NCBI RefSeq assembly: GCF_004339465.1
Contig: NZ_SMFY01000005.1
Location: 124,001-188,000 of the forward strand
Source: Ancylobacter aquaticus
GTDB taxonomy: Bacteria > Pseudomonadota > Alphaproteobacteria > Rhizobiales > Xanthobacteraceae
DNA length: 64,000 nucleotides
Direction: 5' to 3'
Positions 17,240 through 26,157 of this stretch are shown here, piece by piece; position 1 is the first letter of the stretch; the number at the start of each line of letters is the position of its first letter. Made by a program: the position numbers and the translations under genes. Below the pieces are notes generated by a model. It was given only the letters and a program-made list of their open reading frames with translations, was not told the DNA's origin and did no database searches.

Positions 17240-18498
17240 CAGAACGATCCTCCCGCCGCCGCTTCGTATTCCGCCAGCGGACGCAGCAAGGCCGGGATCG
17301 GCAGCGGCACATTGACGGTCGCGGCCATGACATCCACGGCGGTCGGCACCGGGCGGTCCTTGGCGCCGACCAGACCCGCCAGATGCGCGTCATCGACGAC
17401 GCGGCCGTGCCGGCCCTTCAACTCGCCGTGGACCGCCACCTCGCGGCCGCTATGATGGACACGCACGATGGCGTTGCCGACGGTGACGCGGACCTCTTCG
17501 CCGATCAACCGCCACGGCACCGAGTAGGCGTTGCCGTCGACGGCGACGGCGCAGTCGGATCCAACCCGGCGCATGAGATCGCGGGCCGTCGTGAAGGGCG
17601 GTGTGCCGGCCAGAGGACGCAGAGCCTTCTTCTCGTCGCGGGCAAAGCGGTCCGCCGGCGCCTCTCCGGTCGTGCCGTGGATGCGGCGATCGGCGATCTC
17701 CCGCGTCCAGGCCTCCAGATGCGCCTCCATCTCGGCGAAACTGGCGAAGCTGCGCCCCGCAATGGCGTTCTTCTTGACGTAGCCGACGCCCCGTTCGTCC
17801 TTGCCCTTGGTGCGTGCCCGGTACGGCGCGCAGGCCCGGACCCGGAAGCCCCAGTGCTTGGCGAAGGCATGCAGCCGGGGATGCAGCACCACCTCGCGGC
17901 TCGCCGGATCATGATGCAGGATCAGCGCCCGGGCGTTGTCGAGCAGCACCTCGCGGGGCACCCCGCCGAAGGCCAGGAACGCGCTCTCCATCCCGGCAAA
18001 CCAGCTCTCCTGCTTCTCGTGCCCGAAGGCCCGGACATGCAGCCGGCGGGAATAGCCGAGCGTTGCAACGAAGAAGAAGACCTTCGTCGCCACCCCGCCG
18101 ATCTCCACCCGCCGCTCGCCGAAGTCGATCTGCAACTGGACGCCCGGCCGCGTCTCGAAGCGCACCGTCGCCCGGGCCGCGGCCACCAGTTCCCGCCGCA
18201 GCGGCGCGACCGTGCGCTCCACCGTGCGAAGGCTGACATGGATGCGCTTCTCGGCCGCCAGTTCCTGGCGGATCACGTCGGCATTGCCGGCGTGCCGGCG
18301 AAACCGCTCCGCCAAAAAGTCCGAGAGTCCGTCCAGCTTCTTCGACCGCGACGGCGTCACGCAGGGACGCCAGTCGCCATACTGAAGCCAGCGCTTCACG
18401 GTGTTCTTCGAACAGCCGAGCTCCGCCGCGATCCGCTTCGCGCCCCAACCCAGCCCCTTCAGCCGCACCATCGCCGACACGTCGTCCGGCGTCTTCAT
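17239..18498 (-). CDS. istA: IS21-family IstA transposase
   Basis: 419 residues from the ATG at 18498, which has GGAGGGACGAG just upstream; an earlier in-frame start at 18555 lacks such a site. The N-terminal HTH reads GWGAKRIAAELGCSKNTVKR. The DDE catalytic core is visible: D in LQIDFGERRVEIGG, D in REVLLDNARALILHHD and E in KGKDERGVGYVKKNA. The C-terminal beta-barrel segment AYSVPWRLIGEEVRVTVG follows. No lesion is seen, so it should be active together with IstB. Confidence 0.88.
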   Translation of the reverse strand: MKTPDDVSAMVRLKGLGWGAKRIAAELGCSKNTVKRWLQYGDWRPCVTPSRSKKLDGLSDFLAERFRRHAGNADVIRQELAAEKRIHVSLRTVERTVAPLRRELVAAARATVRFETRPGVQLQIDFGERRVEIGGVATKVFFFVATLGYSRRLHVRAFGHEKQESWFAGMESAFLAFGGVPREVLLDNARALILHHDPASREVVLHPRLHAFAKHWGFRVRACAPYRARTKGKDERGVGYVKKNAIAGRSFASFAEMEAHLEAWTREIADRRIHGTTGEAPADRFARDEKKALRPLAGTPPFTTARDLMRRVGSDCAVAVDGNAYSVPWRLIGEEVRVTVGNAIVRVHHSGREVAVHGELKGRHGRVVDDAHLAGLVGAKDRPVPTAVDVMAATVNVPLPIPALLRPLAEYEAAAGGSF

Positions 18499-18678
18499 CT
18501 CGTCCCTCCGCGGTCCATTCATCCGCGGAGAACTCTGCCCATTCCTGTCTTCCATGCCGACCTCCTGGCCATCGAGGGGGTCAGTTCCTCATGGCGGCAG
18601 GGGGGCAGTTTGCCGTGTCGCCTGACAGGTGCTGACGCCGGACAGTCCGAGCCGGCGCGCACTGAGGCGGGAAGCGCC

Positions 18679-19124
<446 letters not shown>

Positions 19125-19130
19125 CCCTGC

Positions 19131-19710
19131 TCATCGCGCGACGAGAGCAGGAAAGCCTGAGAGATCGTCGAGCCGTGGCACGTCGGGCGGAAAGAAGTCC
19201 GGGGTGCCCTCGGCCACGATGGCGAAGAATGGAATGCCGAGGTCGCGCGCGGCCTCGAACTCGGTGGTGGAATCGCCCAACGCCAGCGCCTCTTCCGCTG
19301 CGAGGCCCCCCACATCGAGGATTCGGCGGAACACCTCCCGCTTGTGCTTGGGCGCGCCGGCGACCGACGCGAAGAACGGCGTGAGCCCGCGCTGCGCCAG
19401 CACCGCCGTCAGTTCGTCCTCCGGCATGCCGGAGACGAGATGAAGCGGAACCCGGCCGTGCAGCGCCCGCAAGGTCTCCGGGTCGGCCGGCAGGCCGACG
19501 AGGCTGCGCTCGAAAATGGACGAACTTTTAGCGTCGCCCAATGCCTCCGTGCCGCTGCTGGTAGTCAACGACCGCGGCGATCTTGCCGGCGTCTTCACCA
19601 ACATAGCAGTGGGCGAAAGCATATGTCGTGACGCCAGCTGAATCGAGGATGACCCCATCAAAATCGAAAATGACAGCTTTTTGTGCGGGTTTCCGGAATA
19701 TCGGTCAGAA
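19131..19710 (-). pseudogene. HAD-superfamily phosphatase, frameshifted
   Basis: The N-terminal part reads QKAVIFDFDGVILDSAGVTT (motif I DxDGV, phosphatase type) and continues to HGGIGRR, followed by a TAA. Homology resumes in another frame as FERSLVGLPADPETLRALHG and runs through motif III (GAPKHKREVFRRILDV) and motif IV (ALALGDSTTEFEAARDLGIP) to the end. So there is at least one stop and one frameshift near 19535, and no start codon is found before motif I. The next functional gene downstream encodes a LacI regulator of sugar-phosphate genes; the phosphatase may once have belonged to that pathway. Confidence 0.75.
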
Positions 19711-20104
19711 GATATCCTCCGTACTTCTTCGACCACGGAACGGGAGCGCTCTCGCCTTAGCCGGGCCGCGCGTGCGGTGAACCAAAGCCGCTCTCCCGAT
19801 TCCCGTTCCATCGCCGCCAAGCCATCATATGCCCGGGCCGCACACCCCGGGAAAGCCCAATTCGCCGGCTCGTCGACATGTCGACGCCCGCCGTTGTTGC
19901 GCGGACTCTGCGAGGCATGGGGAAACTCATCATCGCCGCAGCTCGCGGGGACGCAGGCTCTTTGCGCGAAAAGGTTCTCGGCCTTGTGGCAAGGCGCGGG
20001 TGAGGCGCCCCTGCCGGCGTCTCGCTTCATCGGGTCATGTGCTGATTCCGCCGCGCCACGTCATGACAATTGCTTCGGGTCAAGGCACGAGGCCTAAAAC
20101 GCCA
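19711..20104. other. intergenic, about 390 bp, nothing recognised
   Basis: No coding sequence or repeat can be supported between the HAD pseudogene and the lacI promoter. Long open frames here have no family features. Confidence 0.4.
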
Positions 20105-20153
20105 TTGACACCTAATGAAACCGGTTTCATTCTCACAATGAAACCGGTTTCAT
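20105..20153 (+). promoter_or_regulatory. lacI promoter with two palindromic operators
   Basis: Two identical 16-bp perfect palindromes, ATGAAACCGGTTTCAT, at 20115-20130 and 20138-20153, with centres 23 bp apart. TGAAACCGGTTTCA is a classic LacI/GalR-family operator (central CG). A TTGACA -35 box precedes at 20105-20110, and the expected -10 position (about 20128) falls between and over the operators. A bound repressor would therefore block RNA polymerase. The regulator gene starts 12 bp later, so autoregulation of lacI and its downstream operon is likely. Confidence 0.85.
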
Positions 20154-20165
20154 CGGTGAGAAAAC

Positions 20166-21230
20166 TTGACCAAATCGTCGTCACATATGCCCGTACCCAC
20201 CATCCGCCTCGTCGCGCGTGAAGCAGGCGTGTCTCAGGCGACGGTGTCGCGGGCCTTTTCGCAGCCGGAGTTGCTGACGCCGGCGACGGTGGAGAAGGTG
20301 CTCGGGACCGCCCAGCGCCTCGGCTACGTGCCAAATCAGGTAGCGCGGGCGCTGTCGACCGGACGCGCGGGCAACATCGCGCTGATCCTGCCCGACGTCG
20401 CCAATCCGTTCTTCTCCGCGCTGATGCGCGGTGCGCAAGCGCAGGCCTACAAGCGCGGCTACGCCACCTTCCTCGGCGACTCGGACGAGACCGCGCACCT
20501 GGAGGACGTCCTGCTCGCAAAGCTCGCGGCCCAGGTCGACGGCTTCGTGCTCGCCTCGCCCCGCCTCGATGAGCCGCTCATCCGCAAGCATGCCGCCCGC
20601 AAGCCGGTCGTGGTGATCAATCGCGACCTTGAGGGGATCGGCCGCGTGCTGGTCGACACCGGACCGGGCTTCACCGCCGCCGTCGTGCTTCTGGCCGGGC
20701 TCGGCCACCGTGCGATCGCCTATGTCGGGGCGCCGCGCACCTCGTGGTCGAGCCAGCAGCGCGCCCGTGCCGTCACGGCCGCCGGCGCCGCCCATGGGCT
20801 CTCGGTGGTGCAAATCGACGCCGGCCGGCCCAGCCATGAGGCGGGGCGGGACTGCGTGGCCGGCCTGCTGGAGGCCGGCGTCACCGCCGCGCTGGCGGTC
20901 GATGACGTGGTGGCCCAGGGCATCATGGCCGGGCTCGCCGAGCGCGGCCTGTCGGTGCCTGGCGATTTCAGCGTGGTCGGCTGCGACGACATCATCGCCG
21001 CCACCACCTATCCCCCGCTGACCAGCGTGAACGCCCACTGCGCTTTGGCGGGTGCCAATGCCGTCGATCTGCTGCTCAACGGCCTCGCAAATCCCACGCC
21101 GCCCGTCGAGGGCCACGTCATCAAGGGCGAGCTTGTCATCCGCGGCTCTACCGGGCCAGCACCCGCCCCCGCGCCGGCGCCCAGGGGCCGGAAGGCGCCG
21201 GCCGAACCCGATCCGTCCAGCAGGAAGTGA
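20166..21230 (+). CDS. LacI-family transcriptional repressor
   Basis: 354 residues from the TTG at 20166 (GGTGAG 5 nt upstream); the ATG at 20187 is the alternative but has no ribosome site. The LacI HTH is [20 protein letters not shown] with hinge helix [20 protein letters not shown]. The periplasmic-binding-like effector domain follows ([36 protein letters not shown]). It has a basic, proline/alanine-rich tail. It is transcribed with the NagB-like gene (2-bp gap) and ABC importer genes, so the inducer is probably a sugar or amino-sugar phosphate from that pathway. Confidence 0.88.
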   Translation: MTKSSSHMPVPTIRLVAREAGVSQATVSRAFSQPELLTPATVEKVLGTAQRLGYVPNQVARALSTGRAGNIALILPDVANPFFSALMRGAQAQAYKRGYATFLGDSDETAHLEDVLLAKLAAQVDGFVLASPRLDEPLIRKHAARKPVVVINRDLEGIGRVLVDTGPGFTAAVVLLAGLGHRAIAYVGAPRTSWSSQQRARAVTAAGAAHGLSVVQIDAGRPSHEAGRDCVAGLLEAGVTAALAVDDVVAQGIMAGLAERGLSVPGDFSVVGCDDIIAATTYPPLTSVNAHCALAGANAVDLLLNGLANPTPPVEGHVIKGELVIRGSTGPAPAPAPAPRGRKAPAEPDPSSRK

Positions 21231-21232
21231 TC

Positions 21233-21997
21233 ATGATCGACATCCACCTCTACGAGACCAAAACGGCAAACGGCACGGCGGCGGCCGAATTCGGCGCTTC
21301 AGCCATCCGCGAGGCCATCGCCGCGCGCGGCGGGGCCAATGTCGTCATCGCCACCGGCGCGAGCCAGTTCGAGATGCTTGAGGCGCTGGTCGCCGCGCCC
21401 GGCATCGACTGGTCGAAGGTTACCGCCTTCCACCTCGACGAATATATCGGCATGCCGGAGACCCACCCGGCCAGCTTCCGCAAATATCTGAAGGAGCGCT
21501 TCACCGGCAGGCTGTCGACGCTGGGCGCCTTCCATTTCATCGCCGGCGACGCGCCCGACCTCGACGCCGAGCTTGCCCGTATCAATGCCGAGCTTGACGC
21601 TCATCCGATCGACGTCATGTTCGCCGGCATCGGCGAAAACGGCCACCTCGCCTTCAACGATCCCCCCGCCGATTTCACCTCGACCGTCGCCTACAAGGTG
21701 GTCGAGCTGGAAGAACGCTGCCGCCGCCAGCAGTTCGGCGAAGGCTGGTTCCCCACCCTTGAGGACGTGCCCCACGAGGCGATCTCGATGACGGTGCAGC
21801 GCATCGTCTCCAGCCGCCTCGTCGTTCTCACCGTACCGGACGCCCGCAAGGCGGAGGCGGTCCAGCACGTGCTGGAGGGGCCTGTCACCAATATGTGGCC
21901 GGCCTCCATTCTCCAGCAGCATCCCGCCTGCCACGCTTTTCTCGATCGCGCCGCCGCAAGCCGCCTCACCAAGAAGACGGCAGCCGCGAACGCCTAA
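21233..21997 (+). CDS. glucosamine-6-phosphate deaminase/NagB-like sugar-phosphate isomerase
   Basis: 254 residues. The NagB signature is present: [19 protein letters not shown] (phosphate loop), [20 protein letters not shown] (catalytic Asp/Glu region) and [19 protein letters not shown] (active-site GIGxxGHLAFND). NagB converts glucosamine-6-phosphate to fructose-6-phosphate and ammonia; 6-phosphogluconolactonases share the fold, but LDEYIG with FNDPP favours the deaminase side. AGGAAG lies 5 nt before the ATG. It is placed between lacI and the importer, so it probably handles the transported sugar after phosphorylation; no kinase is visible nearby. Confidence 0.8.
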   Translation: MIDIHLYETKTANGTAAAEFGASAIREAIAARGGANVVIATGASQFEMLEALVAAPGIDWSKVTAFHLDEYIGMPETHPASFRKYLKERFTGRLSTLGAFHFIAGDAPDLDAELARINAELDAHPIDVMFAGIGENGHLAFNDPPADFTSTVAYKVVELEERCRRQQFGEGWFPTLEDVPHEAISMTVQRIVSSRLVVLTVPDARKAEAVQHVLEGPVTNMWPASILQQHPACHAFLDRAAASRLTKKTAAANA

Positions 21998-22048
21998 GTC
22001 CGCACCTGTCAGTGCCGATCGCCGACAAAACCAGAGTGGAGAGAACAA

Positions 22049-23212
22049 ATGTCCTTTATGCGTTGGAAATCCAGCCTGCTGGCAGCGGGCGCCCTGCTCG
22101 TCTCGACCAGCTTCGGCGCCATGGCCGAACCTGTGGTGATCAGTGTGATCGACGTGGCAGGCGACCTTCAGGTCAGCCAGCCGGCGCTTGAGAAGTTCCA
22201 GGCCGAGCACCCCGAGTTGGTCTCGAAGTTCATCTTCACCCAGGCGACGGCACCCGAGCTTGCCGGCAAGCTGAAGGCGCAGCAGGAAGCCGGCCGGGTC
22301 GACATCGACTTCGTGCTGACCGGCAACGACGCACTCGCCGCCGGCATGGAGCAGGGGCTGTGGCTCCAGATCCTGCCGAAATATGCCGACAAGTTCCCCA
22401 ATCTGAAGGAGCTTTACATCCCCGGGGCCTATCTGATGCAGGAGATGGCCCGCGGCGAAGCCTTCGTCATCGACTGGTACCCGTCCGGCCCGCTGCTCGA
22501 ATACGCTCCTGACCGGGTGAAGGAGCTGCCCGACACGCCGGAAGCGCTGCTGGCCTATTGCAAGGCCAATCCGGGCAAGTTCATGTATGCCCGCCCGGCC
22601 AATTCCGGCCCCGGCCGCACCTTCGTGATGGGCCTGCCCTATCTGCTCGGCGACAAGGATCCTAAGGATCCGATCAACGGCTGGGACAAGACCTGGTCCT
22701 ATCTGAAGGAACTCGACACCTGCATCGAGTACTACACCGCCGGCACCACCGCTTCGATGAAGGAGCTGGCCAACGGCACGCGCGACATCATCGCCACTAC
22801 CACCGGCTGGGACATCAACCCGCGCTATCTCGGCATCGTCCCGGAAGAGTATAAGGTCGGCGCTTTCAAGAACTTCACCTGGGTCGGCGACGCCAACTAC
22901 ATGGCGATCCCCAAGGGTATTTCCGAAGAGAAGCTCAAGGTCGTGCTGGAGCTGATGGCGTTCCTGCTCAAGCCTGCGCAGCAGGCCTACATGTATGACC
23001 ACGGCTACATGTATCCGGGCCCGGCCATCAAGGGCATCACGCTCGACATGGCGCCCAAGGAAAGCCAGGAGACCATCGAGAAGTTCGGCCGGCCCGAATA
23101 TGCGGCTCTGATCGCCAACAACCCGACCGAAGCCCCGCTGGATGCCAAGCCGCTCGTCGCGATGTTCGACAAGTGGGACCGCGAGATCGGCGCGGCGAAG
23201 ATGAAGAAGTAA
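22049..23212 (+). CDS. ABC transporter extracellular solute-binding protein
   Basis: 387 residues with a Sec signal peptide (about residues 1-27, ending GAMA). It is a family 1-like binding protein of the class paired with PotBC/AfuB-type permeases. No lipobox is present. GGAGA precedes the ATG by 7 nt. It is the first gene of a complete importer: binding protein, ATPase and two permeases in order. The NagB-like enzyme upstream suggests an amino sugar or sugar phosphate as ligand, whereas the permease class is more often seen with polyamines, iron or organic phosphates; the ligand therefore stays open. Confidence 0.8.
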   Translation: MSFMRWKSSLLAAGALLVSTSFGAMAEPVVISVIDVAGDLQVSQPALEKFQAEHPELVSKFIFTQATAPELAGKLKAQQEAGRVDIDFVLTGNDALAAGMEQGLWLQILPKYADKFPNLKELYIPGAYLMQEMARGEAFVIDWYPSGPLLEYAPDRVKELPDTPEALLAYCKANPGKFMYARPANSGPGRTFVMGLPYLLGDKDPKDPINGWDKTWSYLKELDTCIEYYTAGTTASMKELANGTRDIIATTTGWDINPRYLGIVPEEYKVGAFKNFTWVGDANYMAIPKGISEEKLKVVLELMAFLLKPAQQAYMYDHGYMYPGPAIKGITLDMAPKESQETIEKFGRPEYAALIANNPTEAPLDAKPLVAMFDKWDREIGAAKMKK

Positions 23213-23223
23213 CGTAACGCGCG

Positions 23224-23255
23224 TCCGGCGGGCTGTCTCAGCCCGGCCCGCCGGA
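23224..23255 (+). other. intercistronic hairpin after the binding-protein gene
   Basis: Perfect 10-bp stem TCCGGCGGGC / GCCCGCCGGA with a 12-nt loop, 12 bp after the stop codon and without a U-tract. It probably stabilises the upstream message or attenuates transcription so that the binding protein exceeds the membrane subunits. Confidence 0.6.
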
Positions 23256-23295
23256 AGGCTCTGAACATCTTTTTTACCAGCAGGATTGAAGCGCG

Positions 23296-24366
23296 ATGGC
23301 GATAGCATCCGCCGGCTTTCGCGAGCTCCGGCTCGACGGCATGAGCCGGAACTTTGGCGCCCACAACGCGCTGAAGGAGATCAGCCTTACCGTCCAGCGC
23401 GGCGAGTTCATTGCCCTCCTTGGCCCTTCGGGCTGCGGCAAATCGACAGCACTGAATTGCCTTGCTGGGCTGCTGTCGCTGAGCGACGGCGCCATCTGGC
23501 TCGACGAGAAGCGCATCGACACGCTGAAGCCGGAGGAGCGTGGCTTCGGCATGGTGTTTCAGAACTACGCGCTTTTTCCCCATATGAGCGTGCGCCGCAA
23601 TGTCGGCTTTGGCCTCCAGATGAGCGGCGTACCGAAGGCCGAGATCGAGCGGCGGGTGGACGAGGCGCTGAACGTGGTGCGCCTCACCTCCCAGGGCGCC
23701 AAGCTTCCCGGCCAGCTTTCCGGCGGGCAGCAGCAGCGCGTCGCCATCGCCCGCGCCATCGCGGTGGAGCCACCCCTCGTGTTGATGGACGAGCCGCTGT
23801 CCAATCTCGACGCCAAGCTGCGGCTGGAAATGCGCGCCGAAATCCGCCGCATCCACCGACTGCTCGGTTCGGCAACCATTTATGTCACCCATGACCAGGA
23901 CGAGGCACTCTCGCTCGCCGACCGGATCGTCGTGCTGCGCGACGGCGAGGTACGGCAGATCGGAACGCCGCAGGACCTCTACCGACGGCCGCTCCATGCC
24001 GATGTCGCCGAGTTCATGGGCTTCCGCAACGCCATTCAGGGCAGGCTCGTTCGCCGCGAGGGCGAGGAGGTCGAGGTCGATTGCGGCTTTGCCGGCGCGA
24101 TCCGCGGCCAGGCGGTGGATGTTGCGGGTGACCGGGTGGTCGTCGCCATCCGGCCGGCCGACCTCGTGCCGATGGCCGATGGGCCGATCCATGCGGAGGT
24201 GACCGGGCTCGAATATCGCGGCGAGGGCTATTATGGCACGGCGACCGAGCCGGGCGGCGCGGAACTCTATTTCCGAACCGATGCCCCGCTTGGCGTCGGC
24301 GCAGCGGTGCAGCTGGGCGCGCCCGCCGAGCGGACGCTGGTCTATGCGGCGGGGGGCGTGGGATGA
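23296..24366 (+). CDS. ABC transporter ATP-binding protein (PotA/UgpC type)
   Basis: 356 residues. Walker [15 protein letters not shown] (near 40-50), Q-loop [13 protein letters not shown], signature [15 protein letters not shown], Walker [17 protein letters not shown] and the switch histidine in [17 protein letters not shown] are all present. A C-terminal TOBE/MOP-like regulatory domain (residues 240-356) is typical of importer ATPases. Its stop overlaps the next permease start (ATGA), so the two are translationally coupled. It powers the importer of this operon. Confidence 0.9.
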   Translation: MAIASAGFRELRLDGMSRNFGAHNALKEISLTVQRGEFIALLGPSGCGKSTALNCLAGLLSLSDGAIWLDEKRIDTLKPEERGFGMVFQNYALFPHMSVRRNVGFGLQMSGVPKAEIERRVDEALNVVRLTSQGAKLPGQLSGGQQQRVAIARAIAVEPPLVLMDEPLSNLDAKLRLEMRAEIRRIHRLLGSATIYVTHDQDEALSLADRIVVLRDGEVRQIGTPQDLYRRPLHADVAEFMGFRNAIQGRLVRREGEEVEVDCGFAGAIRGQAVDVAGDRVVVAIRPADLVPMADGPIHAEVTGLEYRGEGYYGTATEPGGAELYFRTDAPLGVGAAVQLGAPAERTLVYAAGGVG

Positions 24367-25247
24367 GCACTTCGAGCCGCCCGCGCCGGCGCACCCTTGC
24401 CGACCGTGGCATTGACGGGGTGACGCTGCTCGTCCTTCCCGCCGCGCTCTTCGTGGTGCTGCTGTTCGTCTACCCCTTCGTCTACGGGCTGCTGCTGTCC
24501 TTCGCGCCGAAGGAGGGGGGCTGGCTCGGCAACTACACCAAGTTCTTCTCCGATCCCTACATGTACGGCACGATCTGGCTGACGCTTCGGCTCGCACTGC
24601 CGGTGACGCTGCTCAACATCGCGCTCTCGGTGCCGGTGGCGATGCAGGTGCGGCACATGCGGCGCCAGCGCCTGCTCACCACCATTCTCGTGCTGCCGAT
24701 CACGCTCGGCACGGTGCTGGTGGCGGAAGGGTTGCTGAACTATCTCGGCCCACAGGGCTGGCTCAACCGTACGCTGATCCTGTTCGGTCTGATCGACCGC
24801 CCCATCCGCCTCGTGCACAATTACTGGGGCGTGTTCATCTCGCTCGTCATCACCGGCTTTCCCTTCACCTTCCTGCTGACGCTATCGATGATTTCGGGCA
24901 TCGACCCCGCGCTGGAACAGGCGGCTGCCACGCTTGGCGCGCGCGCCCGGAGCCGGTTTCGTCACATCGTGCTGCCGCTCATCGTGCCGGGGCTGGCGGT
25001 CACCTTCTGCCTTGCCTTCGTCGACGCCTTCTCGGTGTTTCCGTCGGCGGTGATGCTCGGTGCGCCGGCCGGCGAGACACGGGTGATCTCGTTCGCCGCC
25101 GCGCAGGCGGCTTTCGAACAGTACGACTACTCCTACGCCTCGGCGATCGCGATGATCATGGCGGTGGTGCAGTTCGGCTTCGTCGGGTTGGTGCTGGCGG
25201 GACGGGGCCTCTTCTACACGGGCCCGGCCGGCGGCGGGAAAGGGTGA
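24363..25247 (+). CDS. ABC transporter permease 1
   Basis: 294 residues, six membrane segments, with the EAA-type cytoplasmic loop DPALEQAAATLGARARSRFR near residue 180 that couples to the ATPase. It is of the PotB/AfuB class. The first hydrophobic segment (residues 18-43, LLVLPAALFVVLLFVYPFVY) follows a basic N-terminus, fixing the inside orientation. The start overlaps the ATPase stop by 4 nt, and the gene is followed closely by the second permease. Confidence 0.88.
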   Translation: MSTSSRPRRRTLADRGIDGVTLLVLPAALFVVLLFVYPFVYGLLLSFAPKEGGWLGNYTKFFSDPYMYGTIWLTLRLALPVTLLNIALSVPVAMQVRHMRRQRLLTTILVLPITLGTVLVAEGLLNYLGPQGWLNRTLILFGLIDRPIRLVHNYWGVFISLVITGFPFTFLLTLSMISGIDPALEQAAATLGARARSRFRHIVLPLIVPGLAVTFCLAFVDAFSVFPSAVMLGAPAGETRVISFAAAQAAFEQYDYSYASAIAMIMAVVQFGFVGLVLAGRGLFYTGPAGGGKG

Positions 25248-25252
25248 GGCCG

Positions 25253-26083
25253 ATGGAAAGCGCGCTGGAACGGCTGTGGCGGACGCTCGTCTGGGCCTTC
25301 GTCATTTTCTTCGTGGTCAATGTCCTCGCGATGATCGCGACCGTCGTCATCAATTCCTTTGGCACGCGCTGGCTCAGTTCCTGGCTGCCGGCGGCCTTCA
25401 CCCTGCGCTGGTACGCCTCTGCCTGGAAGGAATTCCAGCTCGGCGACGTGCTGCTCGTGACCTTCCAGATCGCCGGAGCGGTGGTGCTGCTCTCGGCGCT
25501 GATCGGTGTGCCGGCGGCCTATGCGCTGGCGCGCCGGGATTTCCCGGGCAAGCCGCTGGTAATCGTGCTGTTTCTCCTACCGCTGCTGGTGCCGCCCATC
25601 ACCTTCGGCATTCCGCTGGCGACGGTGCTCTACAAGGTCGGCCTGGCCGGCACGATGTGGGGGGTCATCGTCGCCAATCTGGTGCCGACCGTGCCGTTCA
25701 CCGTCATCCTGATGATCCCGTTCATCGAGCAGATTGACCCCAAGGTCGAGGCGGCCGCGCGGGTGTTTGGCGCCGGAACGGGCCGGCTGTTCATTCACGT
25801 CCTCGTGCCGCTGCTGGTGCCAGGCATCTTGGCGGCAACACTGCTCGCCATGGTGCGCACGGTGTCGATGTTCGAGCTGACCTTCCTCACCGCCGGGCCG
25901 TCGAGCCAGACGCTGGTCGTGGCACTGTACTATTCGGTGTTCGCCGCCGGCGTGCGCGCGGGCCAGTCGATCGACGCCATGGCCGTCATCTACATGCTCA
26001 GCACGCTGATCTGGCTGATCGTGGCGCTGCGCTTCGTCAACCCGACGCAGATCGTCGCCCGGGTGAAGAAGGCCGCCGTCTGA
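25253..26083 (+). CDS. ABC transporter permease 2
   Basis: 276 residues from the ATG at 25253, which has AGGGTGAGG just upstream; a GTG at 25244 overlapping the previous stop is possible. Six membrane segments; the EAA loop reads DPKVEAAARVFGAGTGRLFI near residue 165. It is of the PotC class, forming the heterodimeric channel with the upstream permease. It is the last gene of the operon; a convergent terminator hairpin follows within 25 bp. Confidence 0.88.
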   Translation: MESALERLWRTLVWAFVIFFVVNVLAMIATVVINSFGTRWLSSWLPAAFTLRWYASAWKEFQLGDVLLVTFQIAGAVVLLSALIGVPAAYALARRDFPGKPLVIVLFLLPLLVPPITFGIPLATVLYKVGLAGTMWGVIVANLVPTVPFTVILMIPFIEQIDPKVEAAARVFGAGTGRLFIHVLVPLLVPGILAATLLAMVRTVSMFELTFLTAGPSSQTLVVALYYSVFAAGVRAGQSIDAMAVIYMLSTLIWLIVALRFVNPTQIVARVKKAAV

Positions 26084-26103
26084 GCGGGCCGCCATGAAAG
26101 AGC

Positions 26104-26135
26104 AAGGCCGCATTTCCGGAGGGAAGCGCGGCCTT
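26104..26135. terminator. bidirectional terminator between convergent operons
   Basis: 8-bp perfect stem AAGGCCGC / GCGGCCTT with a 16-nt loop, between the permease stop (26083) and the end of uxuA (26158), which is transcribed towards it. The A- and T-ended stem gives a short U-run in both directions. Confidence 0.6.
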
Positions 26136-26157
26136 TCGTGGCTGAGGCGCTTGTCCG

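Larger units (their letters stand above)
16386..18627. mobile_element. complete IS21-family element with 5-bp target duplication
   Basis: 2242 bp. Ends are TGTCCAGCGACA (16386) and, read from the other side, TGTCAGGCGACA (18627 inward). Sub-terminal GACCCCC and GGAACTGACC repeats occur near both ends, as usual for IS21. The pentamer GGTGC directly flanks both sides (16381-16385 and 18628-18632), a clear target-site duplication. Both transposition genes are intact, so this is probably the youngest insertion in this stretch. Confidence 0.85.
14841..18644. mobile_element. IS3-family element, split by an IS21-family insertion
   Basis: Terminal inverted repeats are visible: TGTCCGTCGTCAGAAC reading inward at 14841 and TGTCCGGCGTCAGCAC reading inward from 18644 on the minus strand. 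Without the nested IS21 element (2242 bp) and its 5-bp duplication, the element is 1557 bp. It carries orfA and orfB on the minus strand. No flanking duplication is seen (CAG left, GTC right), and the IS110 gene on the left is not resumed on the right, which suggests an IS-adjacent deletion. Confidence 0.75.

Noticed and set aside
21299..23308. 669-codon minus-strand frame
   Set aside because: Antisense to nagB-like and binding-protein genes, which have signal peptide and motifs on the plus strand.
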